From Paenibacillus algorifonticola (lineage in GTDB: Bacteria > Bacillota > Bacilli > Paenibacillales > Paenibacillaceae): 64,000 nucleotides of DNA. Position 1 is the stretch's first letter. Every line of letters starts with the position of its first letter. The stretch covers positions 1-64,000 of the forward strand of contig NZ_LAQO01000044.1 of assembly GCF_000971975.1 (NCBI RefSeq), read 5' to 3'. The position numbers and the translations under genes were made by a program. The notes under the pieces were generated by a model. That model had not been told where the DNA came from, ran no database searches, and saw only the letters and a program-made list of their open reading frames with translations. Below are positions 24,478 through 34,274 of the stretch, piece by piece.

Positions 24478-25074
24478 ATGTCAGACCATTACTATTCGCC
24501 AAGCCCCGGCGTGAAAAATGACCGTCGCATTCATGAAGAACAGCTGCGCGGTATTGCTTTGAAATTTATGACGGATGCTGGCGTTTTTTCGAAAACAGGC
24601 GTCGATTATGGCACGCGTGTGCTGCTGAATGCACTGGAGCTGAAGGGCGAACGCAGCGTATTGGATGTCGGGTGCGGATACGGGCCGATCGGTCTTACCA
24701 TTGCACGGCTTGCTCCGGAAAGCCACGTAACGATGATTGATGTGAATGAAAGAGCGGTAGAGCTATCCAAAGAAAACGCGCACAACAACGGCATAAAGAA
24801 TATAACGGTTTATCAAAGCGACGTGTATGAAGCGGTTCGGCAGTCCACATTTGATATGATCGTCACTAACCCGCCTATACGGGCCGGGAAAGAGATTGTA
24901 CATCGTATTTTTGAAGAAGGCTATGAGCTTCTGGCTCCTGGCGGAACGATGTGGGTCGTCATTCAGAAAAAGCAGGGCGCCGCATCAGCGGAAGCGAAGC
25001 TTGAGACGTTGTTCAGTGAAGTAATCGAAGTGACGAAAGATAAGGGCTATCGAATTTACAAAGCTGTTAAATGA
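24478..25074 (+). CDS. ybxB: RsmC-like class I SAM methyltransferase (YbxB)
   Basis: This 198-aa methyltransferase has motif I VLDVGCGYGPIG near residue 63, acidic motif II (MIDVN), and the catalytic NPPIRAGK motif. That motif marks the RsmC/RlmG guanine-N2 methyltransferase group acting on rRNA. It corresponds to Bacillus YbxB, always between rplL and rpoB. The exact substrate is not known from sequence. The ATG follows AGGGGGGATTCGC. Confidence 0.9.
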   Translation: MSDHYYSPSPGVKNDRRIHEEQLRGIALKFMTDAGVFSKTGVDYGTRVLLNALELKGERSVLDVGCGYGPIGLTIARLAPESHVTMIDVNERAVELSKENAHNNGIKNITVYQSDVYEAVRQSTFDMIVTNPPIRAGKEIVHRIFEEGYELLAPGGTMWVVIQKKQGAASAEAKLETLFSEVIEVTKDKGYRIYKAVK

Positions 25075-25087
25075 GTCATTTGATTCC

Positions 25088-25116
25088 TTGACTTGACTTT
25101 CTATATGTGGTAAGAT
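25088..25116 (+). promoter_or_regulatory. rpoBC promoter region
   Basis: TTGACT (25088-25093) and TAAGAT (25111-25116) are 17 bp apart, with an extended -10 TG element. The 328-bp gap before rpoB also has a TATAAT at 25217-25222, the palindrome TTTAGT-CA-ACTAAA at 25151-25164, and several TTGAC/GTCAA words. More than one start is possible. Confidence 0.7.
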
Positions 25117-25402
25117 TATAAAATGTCAGCATTAAATTGGGCTAAATCTCTTTAGTCAACTAAAATGTCAAGTACGAATTTTTAGCGCAAAATGCATATA
25201 AAATGCGTAGTTGACGTATAATGTTTACATTTTGGGCAAAATTACTTGATATGGATTCTATACGCTTGCGCTGCGTATGGTTGGCTCGTGGAACATGCTC
25301 TTTTTTCGAACTATTCGATAAGGGCTTTTCTTTATTTGAATAAGTAAGCAGTTACGCAGTACGTTTCGTTGCTGTGAGACAGACATGAGGGGTGAGGTTA
25401 AG

Positions 25403-28400
25403 TTGGCAGGACAACTTGTTCAGTATGGTCGGCGCACGCGGAGAAGTTATGCCCGAATCAACGAGGTGCTGGAAGTCCCGAACCTGATTGAAATCCAACA
25501 AAAATCGTACGAAAAATTCTTGGAAACAGATTTGATTGAGTTATTCCAAGATATTTCGCCGATTCAGGACTTTACGGGCAATCTATCGCTTGAGTTTATC
25601 GACTACAGCTTGGGCGAACCGAAATATTCGGTCGATGAATCAAAAGAACGCGATGTGACGTATGCTGCTCCACTACGCGTGAAAGTGCGGCTCTTTAATA
25701 AAGAGACTGGCGAAGTGAAGGAACAGGAAGTTTTCATGGGTGACTTCCCGCTGATGACCGAGACCGGCACGTTTATCATTAACGGAGCGGAACGGGTTAT
25801 TGTCAGCCAATTGGTGCGCTCCCCAAGTGTGTACTTCAGCACGAAGGTTGATAAAAACGGGAAGAAAAACTACACAGCGACCGTTATCCCGAATCGTGGA
25901 GCTTGGTTAGAGCTGGAAACGGATGCTAAAGATATTGTCTACGTTCGTATCGACCGCACTCGGAAAATTCCGGTTACGGTACTTTTGCGTTCGTTAGGCT
26001 TCGGCACTGACGCTGAAATTTTGGAATTACTCGGCCATGACGAGTATATTCGCAATACGCTTGATAAAGACAACACGGATTCCACCGAGAAAGCGCTGAT
26101 TGAAATTTATGAGCGCCTTCGTCCAGGTGAGCCGCCTACGCTTGATAACGCGAAGAGCTTGCTCGTAGCACGCTTTTTTGATCCGAAACGCTATGATCTA
26201 GCGAATGTAGGACGTTACAAGATTAATAAAAAGCTTCATATCAAAAACCGTCTGTTCAACCAGCGCTTGGCTGAAACGCTTGTCGATCCTTCGACCGGTG
26301 AAATCATTGCCGAAGCAGGTCAAATGATTGACCGCCGCTTGTTGGATGACATTTTGGAGAAGCTTGAAACGAATGTCGGTTTCAAAACGTATCACGTCGC
26401 CAATGGCGTACTTGATGCAGATAGTATTCCACTGCAAGCAATCAGTGTATTCTCGCCGCTTGACGAATCCAAAGTGATTAAAGTCATCGCGAACGGAATT
26501 ATTGATAAAGCAGTGAAACATATCACGCCGGCAGATATTATTGCTTCCATTAACTATTTCCTTAACCTGCTTCAAGGTGTAGGAAGCACGGATGACATTG
26601 ACCACTTGGGTAACCGTCGTCTGCGTTCCGTAGGGGAGCTTTTGCAAAACCAATTCCGTATCGGTTTATCCCGTATGGAAAGAGTTGTGCGTGAACGGAT
26701 GTCCATTCAAGATGCGAACGCGATTACGCCGCAGGCTCTGATTAACATTCGTCCCGTTATTGCTTCGATTAAAGAGTTCTTCGGATCCTCACAGCTCTCG
26801 CAGTTTATGGACCAGACAAATCCGCTTGCTGAACTGACGCACAAACGTCGTCTGTCTGCACTCGGACCCGGCGGTTTGACGCGTGAGCGCGCGGGCTTTG
26901 AAGTCCGTGACGTCCATCACTCCCACTATGGGCGGATGTGTCCGATCGAGACGCCAGAGGGACCGAATATCGGTCTGATCAACTCCTTGTCATCTTTTGC
27001 CCGCATTAACGAATATGGCTTCATTGAAGCTCCTTATCGTTGGGTAGATGCGAAGACAGGAATTGTAACGGAACAAATTGCCTATTTGACTGCGGATGAA
27101 GAAGACAACTATGTAATCGCGCAAGCGAATGCGAAGCTGACTCCAGAAGGCACATTCGAAGAAAGCAGTGTTATCGTTCGTTATAACAAACAAGCCGATA
27201 ACATCCTTACAATGCCAAGCGAGCGCGTTGACTACATGGACGTATCTCCTAAGCAGGTTGTATCGGTTGCGACGGCGCTTATTCCGTTCTTGGAAAACGA
27301 TGACTCCAACCGTGCGCTTATGGGTTCCAACATGCAGCGGCAAGCCGTACCTCTCTTGATCCCGAAAGCACCGCTTGTCGGTACGGGTATGGAGCATAAG
27401 TCGGCTAAAGACTCCGGTGTATGTATTGTCTCCAAATTTGATGGAATTATTGAACGTGTATCTGCCAATGAAATTTGGCTGCGCCGTGTGGAACAAATTG
27501 ACGGCAAGTCGGTTACTGGCGATCTCGTTAAACATAAGCTTCACAAGTTTACGCGTTCCAACCAAGGAACATGCATTAACCAGCGTCCGCTTGTGCACAA
27601 AGGCGATGTCATCCAAAAAGGCGATATTCTCGCTGATGGACCGTCGACTGAGCAAGGCGAATTGGCACTGGGCCGCAACGTGGTCGTTGCCTTTATGACA
27701 TGGGAAGGCTACAACTATGAGGATGCTATCCTTCTTAGTGAAAAGCTTGTTAAAGAAGACGTTTATACCTCGATTCACATTGAGGAATATGAGTCGGAAG
27801 CCCGTGATACGAAGCTTGGACCAGAAGAAATTACTCGCGACATTCCGAATGTCGGCGAAGAAGCACTGAAAAATCTCGACGAGCGCGGTATTATCCGTGT
27901 CGGTGCAGAAATCAGTGCAGGAGATATTCTCGTTGGTAAAGTAACACCTAAAGGTGTAACGGAACTGACAGCTGAAGAGCGTCTTCTTCATGCGATTTTC
28001 GGTGAAAAAGCTCGTGAAGTAAGAGATACTTCGCTTCGCGTACCGCATGGTACCGACGGAATTGTTGTGGACGTAAAAGTATTTACCCGTGAGAACGGCG
28101 ATGAGCTGCCTCCTGGTGTAAATCAACTTGTTCGTGCTTATATCGCTCAAAAACGGAAAATTTCCGAGGGTGATAAAATGGCCGGACGTCACGGTAATAA
28201 AGGGGTTATTGCCCGTATTATGCCGGAAGAAGATATGCCTTTCCTGCCAGATGGCACACCAGTAGAAGTTGTCCTCAACCCACTGGGCGTACCTTCCCGT
28301 ATGAACATCGGCCAAGCGCTGGAAGTTCACTTGGGTCTCGCTTGTAAACGTCTTGGCTTGCATGCTGCGACGCCAGTATTTGACGGCGCGCGGGAGAATG

Positions 28401-28951
28401 ACGTTTTTGATGCAATGGAAGAAGCAGGCATGCAGCGTAATGGTAAGACTGTACTTTATGATGGCCGTACGGGTGAAAACTTTGAACGTGAAGTTACCGT
28501 TGGCGTCATGTACATGATCAAACTTGCGCACATGGTTGACGATAAAATCCATGCTCGTTCCACAGGTCCTTACTCGCTCGTTACGCAGCAGCCATTGGGT
28601 GGTAAAGCTCAATTCGGCGGACAGCGTTTCGGTGAGATGGAGGTATGGGCGCTTGAAGCATATGGTGCTGCTTATACCTTGCAAGAAATTCTTACAGTCA
28701 AATCCGATGACGTTGTTGGTCGTGTGAAGACGTATGAGTCGATTGTTAAGGGCGAGAACGTACCAGAGCCGGGCGTACCAGAGTCATTCAAAGTACTGAT
28801 CAAAGAGCTTCAAAGTTTGGGTATGGATGTTAAAATCCTAACCGAAAATGAAGAAGAGATCGAGCTGAGAGAGTCGGATGACGATGATGACGCAGCAGGA
28901 GATAAGCTTAATCTTAATTTAGAGGGCACTGAAGTAGGCGCTCTTGAATAA
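25403..28951 (+). CDS. rpoB: RNA polymerase subunit beta
   Basis: RpoB with RpoC forms the catalytic core of RNA polymerase. TTG 25403 gives MAGQLVQYGRRTRRSYARI, as in Bacillus, with GGTGAGG ahead; the ATG at 25385 lacks a ribosome site. The product is 1182 aa. The rifampicin region, FFGSSQLSQFMDQTNPLAEL then THKRRLSALGPGG, is of the sensitive type (Q, D, H and S all present). GRHGNKGVI, which contacts the growing RNA, is also present. The C-terminal tail is acidic (ESDDDDDAAG). Confidence 0.98.
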   Translation: MAGQLVQYGRRTRRSYARINEVLEVPNLIEIQQKSYEKFLETDLIELFQDISPIQDFTGNLSLEFIDYSLGEPKYSVDESKERDVTYAAPLRVKVRLFNKETGEVKEQEVFMGDFPLMTETGTFIINGAERVIVSQLVRSPSVYFSTKVDKNGKKNYTATVIPNRGAWLELETDAKDIVYVRIDRTRKIPVTVLLRSLGFGTDAEILELLGHDEYIRNTLDKDNTDSTEKALIEIYERLRPGEPPTLDNAKSLLVARFFDPKRYDLANVGRYKINKKLHIKNRLFNQRLAETLVDPSTGEIIAEAGQMIDRRLLDDILEKLETNVGFKTYHVANGVLDADSIPLQAISVFSPLDESKVIKVIANGIIDKAVKHITPADIIASINYFLNLLQGVGSTDDIDHLGNRRLRSVGELLQNQFRIGLSRMERVVRERMSIQDANAITPQALINIRPVIASIKEFFGSSQLSQFMDQTNPLAELTHKRRLSALGPGGLTRERAGFEVRDVHHSHYGRMCPIETPEGPNIGLINSLSSFARINEYGFIEAPYRWVDAKTGIVTEQIAYLTADEEDNYVIAQANAKLTPEGTFEESSVIVRYNKQADNILTMPSERVDYMDVSPKQVVSVATALIPFLENDDSNRALMGSNMQRQAVPLLIPKAPLVGTGMEHKSAKDSGVCIVSKFDGIIERVSANEIWLRRVEQIDGKSVTGDLVKHKLHKFTRSNQGTCINQRPLVHKGDVIQKGDILADGPSTEQGELALGRNVVVAFMTWEGYNYEDAILLSEKLVKEDVYTSIHIEEYESEARDTKLGPEEITRDIPNVGEEALKNLDERGIIRVGAEISAGDILVGKVTPKGVTELTAEERLLHAIFGEKAREVRDTSLRVPHGTDGIVVDVKVFTRENGDELPPGVNQLVRAYIAQKRKISEGDKMAGRHGNKGVIARIMPEEDMPFLPDGTPVEVVLNPLGVPSRMNIGQALEVHLGLACKRLGLHAATPVFDGARENDVFDAMEEAGMQRNGKTVLYDGRTGENFEREVTVGVMYMIKLAHMVDDKIHARSTGPYSLVTQQPLGGKAQFGGQRFGEMEVWALEAYGAAYTLQEILTVKSDDVVGRVKTYESIVKGENVPEPGVPESFKVLIKELQSLGMDVKILTENEEEIELRESDDDDDAAGDKLNLNLEGTEVGALE

Positions 28952-29041
28952 AAACCTAGCCCAGCTGCGTGTACGCTTCTAGCGAATACGCAGCCGCTAG
29001 TATGCATGAAATAGCCATACATGACGAAGGAGGGTTGCTCC

Positions 29042-32000
29042 TTGTTGGACGTGAACAACTTCGAGTATATGAAAATTGGGCTTGCCTCGCCTGAGAAAAT
29101 TCGTTCCTGGTCCCGCGGAGAAGTTAAAAAACCGGAAACGATCAACTATAGGACGTTAAAACCGGAGAAGGAAGGCCTCTTCTGCGAGAAAATTTTTGGT
29201 CCGACCAAAGACTGGGAGTGTCACTGCGGCAAGTACAAGCGTGTTCGCTATAAAGGCGTCGTCTGTGATCGCTGTGGCGTTGAAGTAACACGTGCGAAAG
29301 TTCGCCGTGAGCGTATGGGACATATTGAGCTTGCAGCTCCTGTATCCCATATCTGGTATTTCAAAGGGATTCCTAGCCGCATGGGCTTGGCACTGGATAT
29401 GTCGCCTCGTTCGCTTGAGGAGATCATCTACTTTGCATCTTATGTTGTAACTGATCCTGGTGATACGCCGCTGGAGAAAAAGCAGCTGCTTTCCGAAAAG
29501 GAATACCGCAGCTACCGTGAGAAATATGGCTACGGCTTCCATGCTGGAATGGGTGCTGAGGCAGTCAAAAAACTGCTGCAGGACATTGAAGTGGAGAAAG
29601 AGCTGGAACAGCTAAAAGAAGAGCTTCGTACGGCTCAGGGCCAACGCCGTAACCGTGCGATCAAGCGTCTTGAAGTCATTGAAGCATTCCGCAACTCCGG
29701 CAATGAGCCGGAATGGATGATTCTTGATGTGCTTCCAGTTATCCCTCCTGAGCTTCGCCCGATGGTACAACTGGACGGCGGACGTTTTGCGACGTCTGAC
29801 CTTAATGACCTGTACCGTCGTGTAATCAACCGTAACAACCGTCTGAAGCGTCTGCTTGATCTGGGTGCTCCTGACATTATCGTGCAAAATGAAAAACGTA
29901 TGCTTCAAGAAGCAGTTGATGCGCTGATTGATAACGGCCGTCGTGGTCGTCCAGTGACTGGACCGGGTAACCGTCCGCTCAAATCGCTCAGCCATATGCT
30001 GAAAGGTAAGCAAGGACGTTTCCGTCAAAACTTGCTCGGTAAACGTGTCGATTACTCTGGCCGTTCCGTTATCGTAGTAGGACCGAACCTGAAGATGTTC
30101 CAATGCGGACTTCCGAAGGAAATGGCGCTTGAGCTGTTTAAGCCATTCGTTATGAAAGAACTCGTCAACAAAGGACTTGCGCACAACATTAAGAGCGCGA
30201 AGCGCAAAGTTGAGCGCGTAAGCCCTGAAGTATGGGATGTTCTGGAAGAAGTAATTAAGGAGCACCCGGTTCTTCTTAACCGTGCCCCGACCCTTCACAG
30301 ACTCGGTATCCAAGCATTTGAGCCGATTTTGGTTGAAGGCCGCGCCATCAAGCTTCACCCGCTCGTATGTACCGCTTATAACGCGGATTTCGACGGTGAC
30401 CAAATGGCCGTTCACGTTCCATTGTCTGCAGAAGCACAAGCGGAAGCTCGCTTGCTTATGCTTGCATCGGGCAACATTTTGAACCCTAAAGACGGCAAGC
30501 CAGTCGTTACGCCTTCCCAGGATATGGTTCTCGGCAGTTACTATCTGACGATGGACAACAAGGAAGCGCATGGTACGGGTTCGGTGTTTGCAACGGTGAA
30601 TGAAGCGGTATCGGCGTACCAACGCGGTATTGTTTCGCTGCATGCACGGATCTTTATTCCGGTGAAAGTTTTGAAAAAGACAGTGTTCACCGAAAAACAA
30701 CAGCAGTCGTTAATGTCAACGACGGTTGGTAAAGTTATTTTTAACGAAATTTTCCCGGAGGATTTCCCGTATATCAACGAGGCTACGAAAACGAACCTGT
30801 TGAACGGAACGCCGGATAAATATTTTGTATACGAAAAAGGCAGTGATTTGAAAAAAATCATTGAAGAATTGCCGATAGCAGGCGGTGTTGGTAAAGATTA
30901 TCTCGGTAACATTATTGCTGAGTGCTTCAGAAACTACCATACGACGCTGACGGCTGTCATCCTTGACCGTATCAAGCAGCTTGGCTTCACTTACTCCACG
31001 CGTGCGGGTATTACGATCGCCGTATCAGACGTTATCGTGCCGCCGGAGAAAACAGAGCTTCTTAAGAAGTCAGATGATCAGGTTGCTATCGTTATGAATC
31101 AGTACCGTCGTGGTCTGATTACGAACGAAGAGCGTTATGACCGGATTATTAGCATTTGGAGCAAATGTAAAGACGAACTGACGGAAATTTTGATGAAGTC
31201 CATGGATCGTTACAACAACATTATGCTCATGGTTGACTCGAAAGCACGGGGTAACAAATCGCAAATTACCCAGCTGGGCGGTATGCGTGGTCTGATGGCC
31301 AATCCATCGGGCCGGATTATCGAGTTGCCAATTAAATCGAACTTCCGTGAAGGTCTGACGGTACTCGAGTACTTCATCTCGACGCATGGCGCGCGGAAAG
31401 GTCTCGCGGATACAGCTCTTCGTACAGCTGACTCCGGTTACCTGACTCGTAGGCTCGTTGACGTTGCACAAGATGTTATCGTTCGTGAAGAAGATTGCGG
31501 AACCGATAAAGGCTTCTCAGTCAGCAAAATTCAAGACGGTAAAGAGGTTATTGAGGATCTCTACGATCGTATTGAAGGCCGTTACGCTTTCGAGACGGTT
31601 CGTCATCCGAAGACTGGCGAAGTTATCGTCAGCCGCAACGATCTGATCGACTCGAACAGAGCCGATGCGATTATTGATGCAGGTATTGAGAAGCTGCAAA
31701 TCCGTTCCGTGCTTAGCTGCCGCGCTCGTCATGGCGTATGTAAAACTTGTTATGGCCGTAACCTGGCGACAGGCAAGCATGTTGAAATCGGTGAAGCAGT
31801 CGGTATCATTGCTGCTCAATCCATCGGTGAGCCAGGAACACAGCTCACAATGCGTACATTCCATACCGGCGGTGTAGCCGGAGACGATATTACGCAAGGT
31901 TTGCCGCGTATCCAGGAGCTTTTCGAGGCGCGTAATCCGAAAGGTCAAGCGATTATCACCGAGCTTGATGGTGTGGTCAAAGAAATTCGTGAAGCGAAGG

Positions 32001-32671
32001 ATCGCCGTGAAATCGAAGTTCAAGGTGAAGCGGAATCCAAAACTTATGCGATCACTTACGGTTCGCGTATCCGTGTTGTAAAAGGTCAGCATCTTGAAGC
32101 CGGCGACGAGCTGACAGATGGTTCGATTGACCCTAAAGATATGCTTCGGATTAAAGGTATCCGTGGCGTTCAAAACTATATTTTGCAGGAAGTACAGCGC
32201 GTCTACCGGAACCAAGGGGTAGAAATCAATGACAAGCACATTGAAGTCATGGTTAAGCAAATGCTCCGCAAAATCCGTATCGTTGATGCGGGAGAAACGA
32301 AGCTTCTGCCAGGCGCATTCGTAGACATTCATGAATATGAATCTGCCAACCGCGAAGCGATCTTTGCTGATAAAGAGCCAGCAGTAGCGAAACCGGTATT
32401 GCTCGGTATTACGAAAGCGTCTCTTGAGACGGATTCGTTCTTGTCTGCAGCTTCTTTCCAAGAAACGACTCGCGTCTTGACTGACGCTGCTATTAAAGGC
32501 AAGGTCGATCAGTTGCTTGGTCTGAAGGAAAATGTTATTATCGGTAAGTTGATTCCGGCTGGTACGGGTATGCCGCGTTATCGCAATATCCGTCTGGTAG
32601 GTCTTGAGGATGAGCAGGAAACTGTTGTAAACCAAGGCGAACTAGAATCAGAAGCAGTTACCGTTGACTAA
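29042..32671 (+). CDS. rpoC: RNA polymerase subunit beta-prime
   Basis: RpoC holds the catalytic magnesium. The 1209-aa protein begins MLDVNNFEYMKIGLASPEKI using TTG 29042, correctly spaced from GAAGGAGGG; an upstream in-frame codon at 29021 would add seven residues. It has the N-terminal zinc site CHCGKY...CDRCG, the active-site NADFDGDQMAVH, and the second zinc site CRARHGVCKTCYG. A hairpin, GCTGCGT/ACGCAGC, sits in the 90-nt rpoB-rpoC spacer. Confidence 0.98.
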   Translation: MLDVNNFEYMKIGLASPEKIRSWSRGEVKKPETINYRTLKPEKEGLFCEKIFGPTKDWECHCGKYKRVRYKGVVCDRCGVEVTRAKVRRERMGHIELAAPVSHIWYFKGIPSRMGLALDMSPRSLEEIIYFASYVVTDPGDTPLEKKQLLSEKEYRSYREKYGYGFHAGMGAEAVKKLLQDIEVEKELEQLKEELRTAQGQRRNRAIKRLEVIEAFRNSGNEPEWMILDVLPVIPPELRPMVQLDGGRFATSDLNDLYRRVINRNNRLKRLLDLGAPDIIVQNEKRMLQEAVDALIDNGRRGRPVTGPGNRPLKSLSHMLKGKQGRFRQNLLGKRVDYSGRSVIVVGPNLKMFQCGLPKEMALELFKPFVMKELVNKGLAHNIKSAKRKVERVSPEVWDVLEEVIKEHPVLLNRAPTLHRLGIQAFEPILVEGRAIKLHPLVCTAYNADFDGDQMAVHVPLSAEAQAEARLLMLASGNILNPKDGKPVVTPSQDMVLGSYYLTMDNKEAHGTGSVFATVNEAVSAYQRGIVSLHARIFIPVKVLKKTVFTEKQQQSLMSTTVGKVIFNEIFPEDFPYINEATKTNLLNGTPDKYFVYEKGSDLKKIIEELPIAGGVGKDYLGNIIAECFRNYHTTLTAVILDRIKQLGFTYSTRAGITIAVSDVIVPPEKTELLKKSDDQVAIVMNQYRRGLITNEERYDRIISIWSKCKDELTEILMKSMDRYNNIMLMVDSKARGNKSQITQLGGMRGLMANPSGRIIELPIKSNFREGLTVLEYFISTHGARKGLADTALRTADSGYLTRRLVDVAQDVIVREEDCGTDKGFSVSKIQDGKEVIEDLYDRIEGRYAFETVRHPKTGEVIVSRNDLIDSNRADAIIDAGIEKLQIRSVLSCRARHGVCKTCYGRNLATGKHVEIGEAVGIIAAQSIGEPGTQLTMRTFHTGGVAGDDITQGLPRIQELFEARNPKGQAIITELDGVVKEIREAKDRREIEVQGEAESKTYAITYGSRIRVVKGQHLEAGDELTDGSIDPKDMLRIKGIRGVQNYILQEVQRVYRNQGVEINDKHIEVMVKQMLRKIRIVDAGETKLLPGAFVDIHEYESANREAIFADKEPAVAKPVLLGITKASLETDSFLSAASFQETTRVLTDAAIKGKVDQLLGLKENVIIGKLIPAGTGMPRYRNIRLVGLEDEQETVVNQGELESEAVTVD

Positions 32672-32718
32672 AGCTTGAAGCATGCATGCGGCGGCGGCCT
32701 CCCCTAGTAAGTGAGGGG

Positions 32719-32760
32719 AAGCTGCCTGCGTATGCGTACATCGAGGCTGGGCAGCTTTTC
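32719..32760 (+). terminator. Probable rpoC terminator
   Basis: AAGCTGCC (32719-32726) pairs with GGCAGCTT (32750-32757), followed by TTC. A second small stem, TCCCCT/AGGGGA, precedes it. The T tract is short, so some readthrough into ybxF is likely. Confidence 0.6.
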
Positions 32761-32805
32761 AGAAGAGATAATGACTAACATTTGCAGCTTTTCTGATAAA
32801 GCTAC

Positions 32806-32833
32806 TTGACACTCTAGGTGTACAGGTGATACT
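32806..32833 (+). promoter_or_regulatory. Promoter of ybxF-rpsL-rpsG-fusA-tuf
   Basis: TTGACA (32806-32811) and GATACT (32828-32833) are 16 bp apart, about 55 bp before ybxF. Confidence 0.7.
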
Positions 32834-32888
32834 ATATCGAAGTGTGCCTAATTGTGTGATCTTCTACCGCTAAAGGATAGGTGATTCC

Positions 32889-33119
32889 ATGCAGTTTAAA
32901 GTTGGCGCGAAACAGACGACGAAGATGCTTGAGCAAGATAAAGCAATCGAAGTCTACATTGCTCAAGATGCAGATCCACGAATGATAGAGAATGTACTTC
33001 ATTTGTGTGAGCGGTCGAGTATCCCGGTCAAATGGGTAGAAACGATGCAAGACCTTGGGAAAACCTGTGGAATTGATGTCGGAGCTGCTACGGCAGCGCT
33101 CGTAACCGATGATGAATAA
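32889..33119 (+). CDS. ybxF: L7Ae-like K-turn RNA-binding protein YbxF
   Basis: This 76-aa protein is the L7Ae/L30e-type protein found before rpsL in Bacilli, which binds kink-turns in RNA. Features are the N-terminal KVGAKQTTKMLEQDKAIEVYIAQDAD and the C-terminal CGIDVGAATAALV hydrophobic segment. It is slightly shorter than the Bacillus protein (82 aa). It could bind K-turns in riboswitches or rRNA. The ATG follows AAAGGATAGG. Confidence 0.9.
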   Translation: MQFKVGAKQTTKMLEQDKAIEVYIAQDADPRMIENVLHLCERSSIPVKWVETMQDLGKTCGIDVGAATAALVTDDE

Positions 33120-33276
33120 AGGAAAAAAGCATTTTTGCTGGTGCAACTTCAACGTGATGATGGACTGGTAAGAATTTTTATTTGTTCTTTTATGAACCAC
33201 CTGGATCTGTGGGCTTTAAAATTAGGTGTAATGTCTACCATATTAAATGACATGAATAACGGAAGGGGGTGGCAAC

Positions 33277-33696
33277 ATGCCAACAATTAACCAGCTAGTC
33301 CGTAAAGGACGCCAAGCTAAAGTCGTAAAATCGAAATCGCCAGCTTTGCAAAAAGGTTTCAACGCCTTGAAACGTGAAGCTACAAACATCAGTGCTCCGC
33401 AAAAACGCGGTGTGTGCACTCGTGTAGGTACAATGACTCCGAAAAAACCGAACTCTGCACTTCGTAAATACGCGCGTGTACGTTTGACTAACCGCGTAGA
33501 AGTTACAGCTTACATTCCGGGTATCGGACATAACCTTCAAGAGCACAGTGTCGTATTGATTCGTGGCGGACGGGTAAAAGACCTTCCGGGTGTACGTTAT
33601 CATATCGTTCGCGGCGCTTTGGATACAGCGGGTGTTAACAACCGTAACCAAGCTCGTTCGAAATACGGTGCTAAACGTCCTAAAGTTAAAAAGTAA
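33277..33696 (+). CDS. rpsL: 30S ribosomal protein S12
   Basis: S12 lies at the decoding centre and controls accuracy. The 139-aa protein starts MPTINQLVRKGRQ. The streptomycin-sensitive lysines are present in TPKKPNSALRK and RVKDLPGVRY. The ATG follows GGAAGGGGGTGG. It begins the str operon with rpsG, fusA and tuf. Confidence 0.98.
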   Translation: MPTINQLVRKGRQAKVVKSKSPALQKGFNALKREATNISAPQKRGVCTRVGTMTPKKPNSALRKYARVRLTNRVEVTAYIPGIGHNLQEHSVVLIRGGRVKDLPGVRYHIVRGALDTAGVNNRNQARSKYGAKRPKVKK

Positions 33697-33747
33697 GAAT
33701 CGCTTGACTACTAATGAAATTATCATTCAAGAAAGGGGGACTTTCTC

Positions 33748-34218
33748 ATGCCACGCAAAGGTCCTGTAACAAAACGCGATGTGCTTCCGGATCCGGTTTA
33801 CAATAGCAAACTGGTAACGAGACTCATCAACCGCATTATGATCGACGGTAAACGCGGTACAGCACAAACACTGTTGTACGATGCATTCAAACTGATCCAA
33901 GAACGCACGGGTAAAGATCCGATGGAAGTGTTCGAAGCAGCTTTGAAAAATATCATGCCAGTACTTGAGGTTAAAGCACGCCGTGTCGGCGGTGCCAACT
34001 ATCAAGTGCCGATCGAAGTTAAACCTGAGCGCCGTACATCTCTTGGTCTCCGTTGGCTCGTGAACTACTCACGTAACCGCGGTGAGAAAACGATGGTAGA
34101 GCGTTTGGCTGCTGAAATTACTGATGCTTCCAATAACACTGGCGCATCCGTTAAGAAGCGCGAAGATACACACAAAATGGCAGAAGCGAACAGAGCGTTT
34201 GCTCACTACCGTTGGTAG
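33748..34218 (+). CDS. rpsG: 30S ribosomal protein S7
   Basis: S7 nucleates the 30S head and contacts E-site tRNA. The 156-aa product begins MPRKGPVTKRDVLPDP and has GGANYQVPIEVKPERR and the C-terminal HKMAEANRAFAHYRW. The length is usual. The ATG follows AAAGGGGGAC. Confidence 0.98.
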   Translation: MPRKGPVTKRDVLPDPVYNSKLVTRLINRIMIDGKRGTAQTLLYDAFKLIQERTGKDPMEVFEAALKNIMPVLEVKARRVGGANYQVPIEVKPERRTSLGLRWLVNYSRNRGEKTMVERLAAEITDASNNTGASVKKREDTHKMAEANRAFAHYRW

Positions 34219-34274
34219 GATTCGGCTAACGCTGAATCAACAAATAATCTCATTTAATGAGAGGAGATCAGTTC

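Noticed and set aside
26990..28684. 564-residue open frame on the minus strand opposite rpoB
   Set aside because: It is a shadow of rpoB caused by codon bias. It has no family resemblance and no ribosome site.
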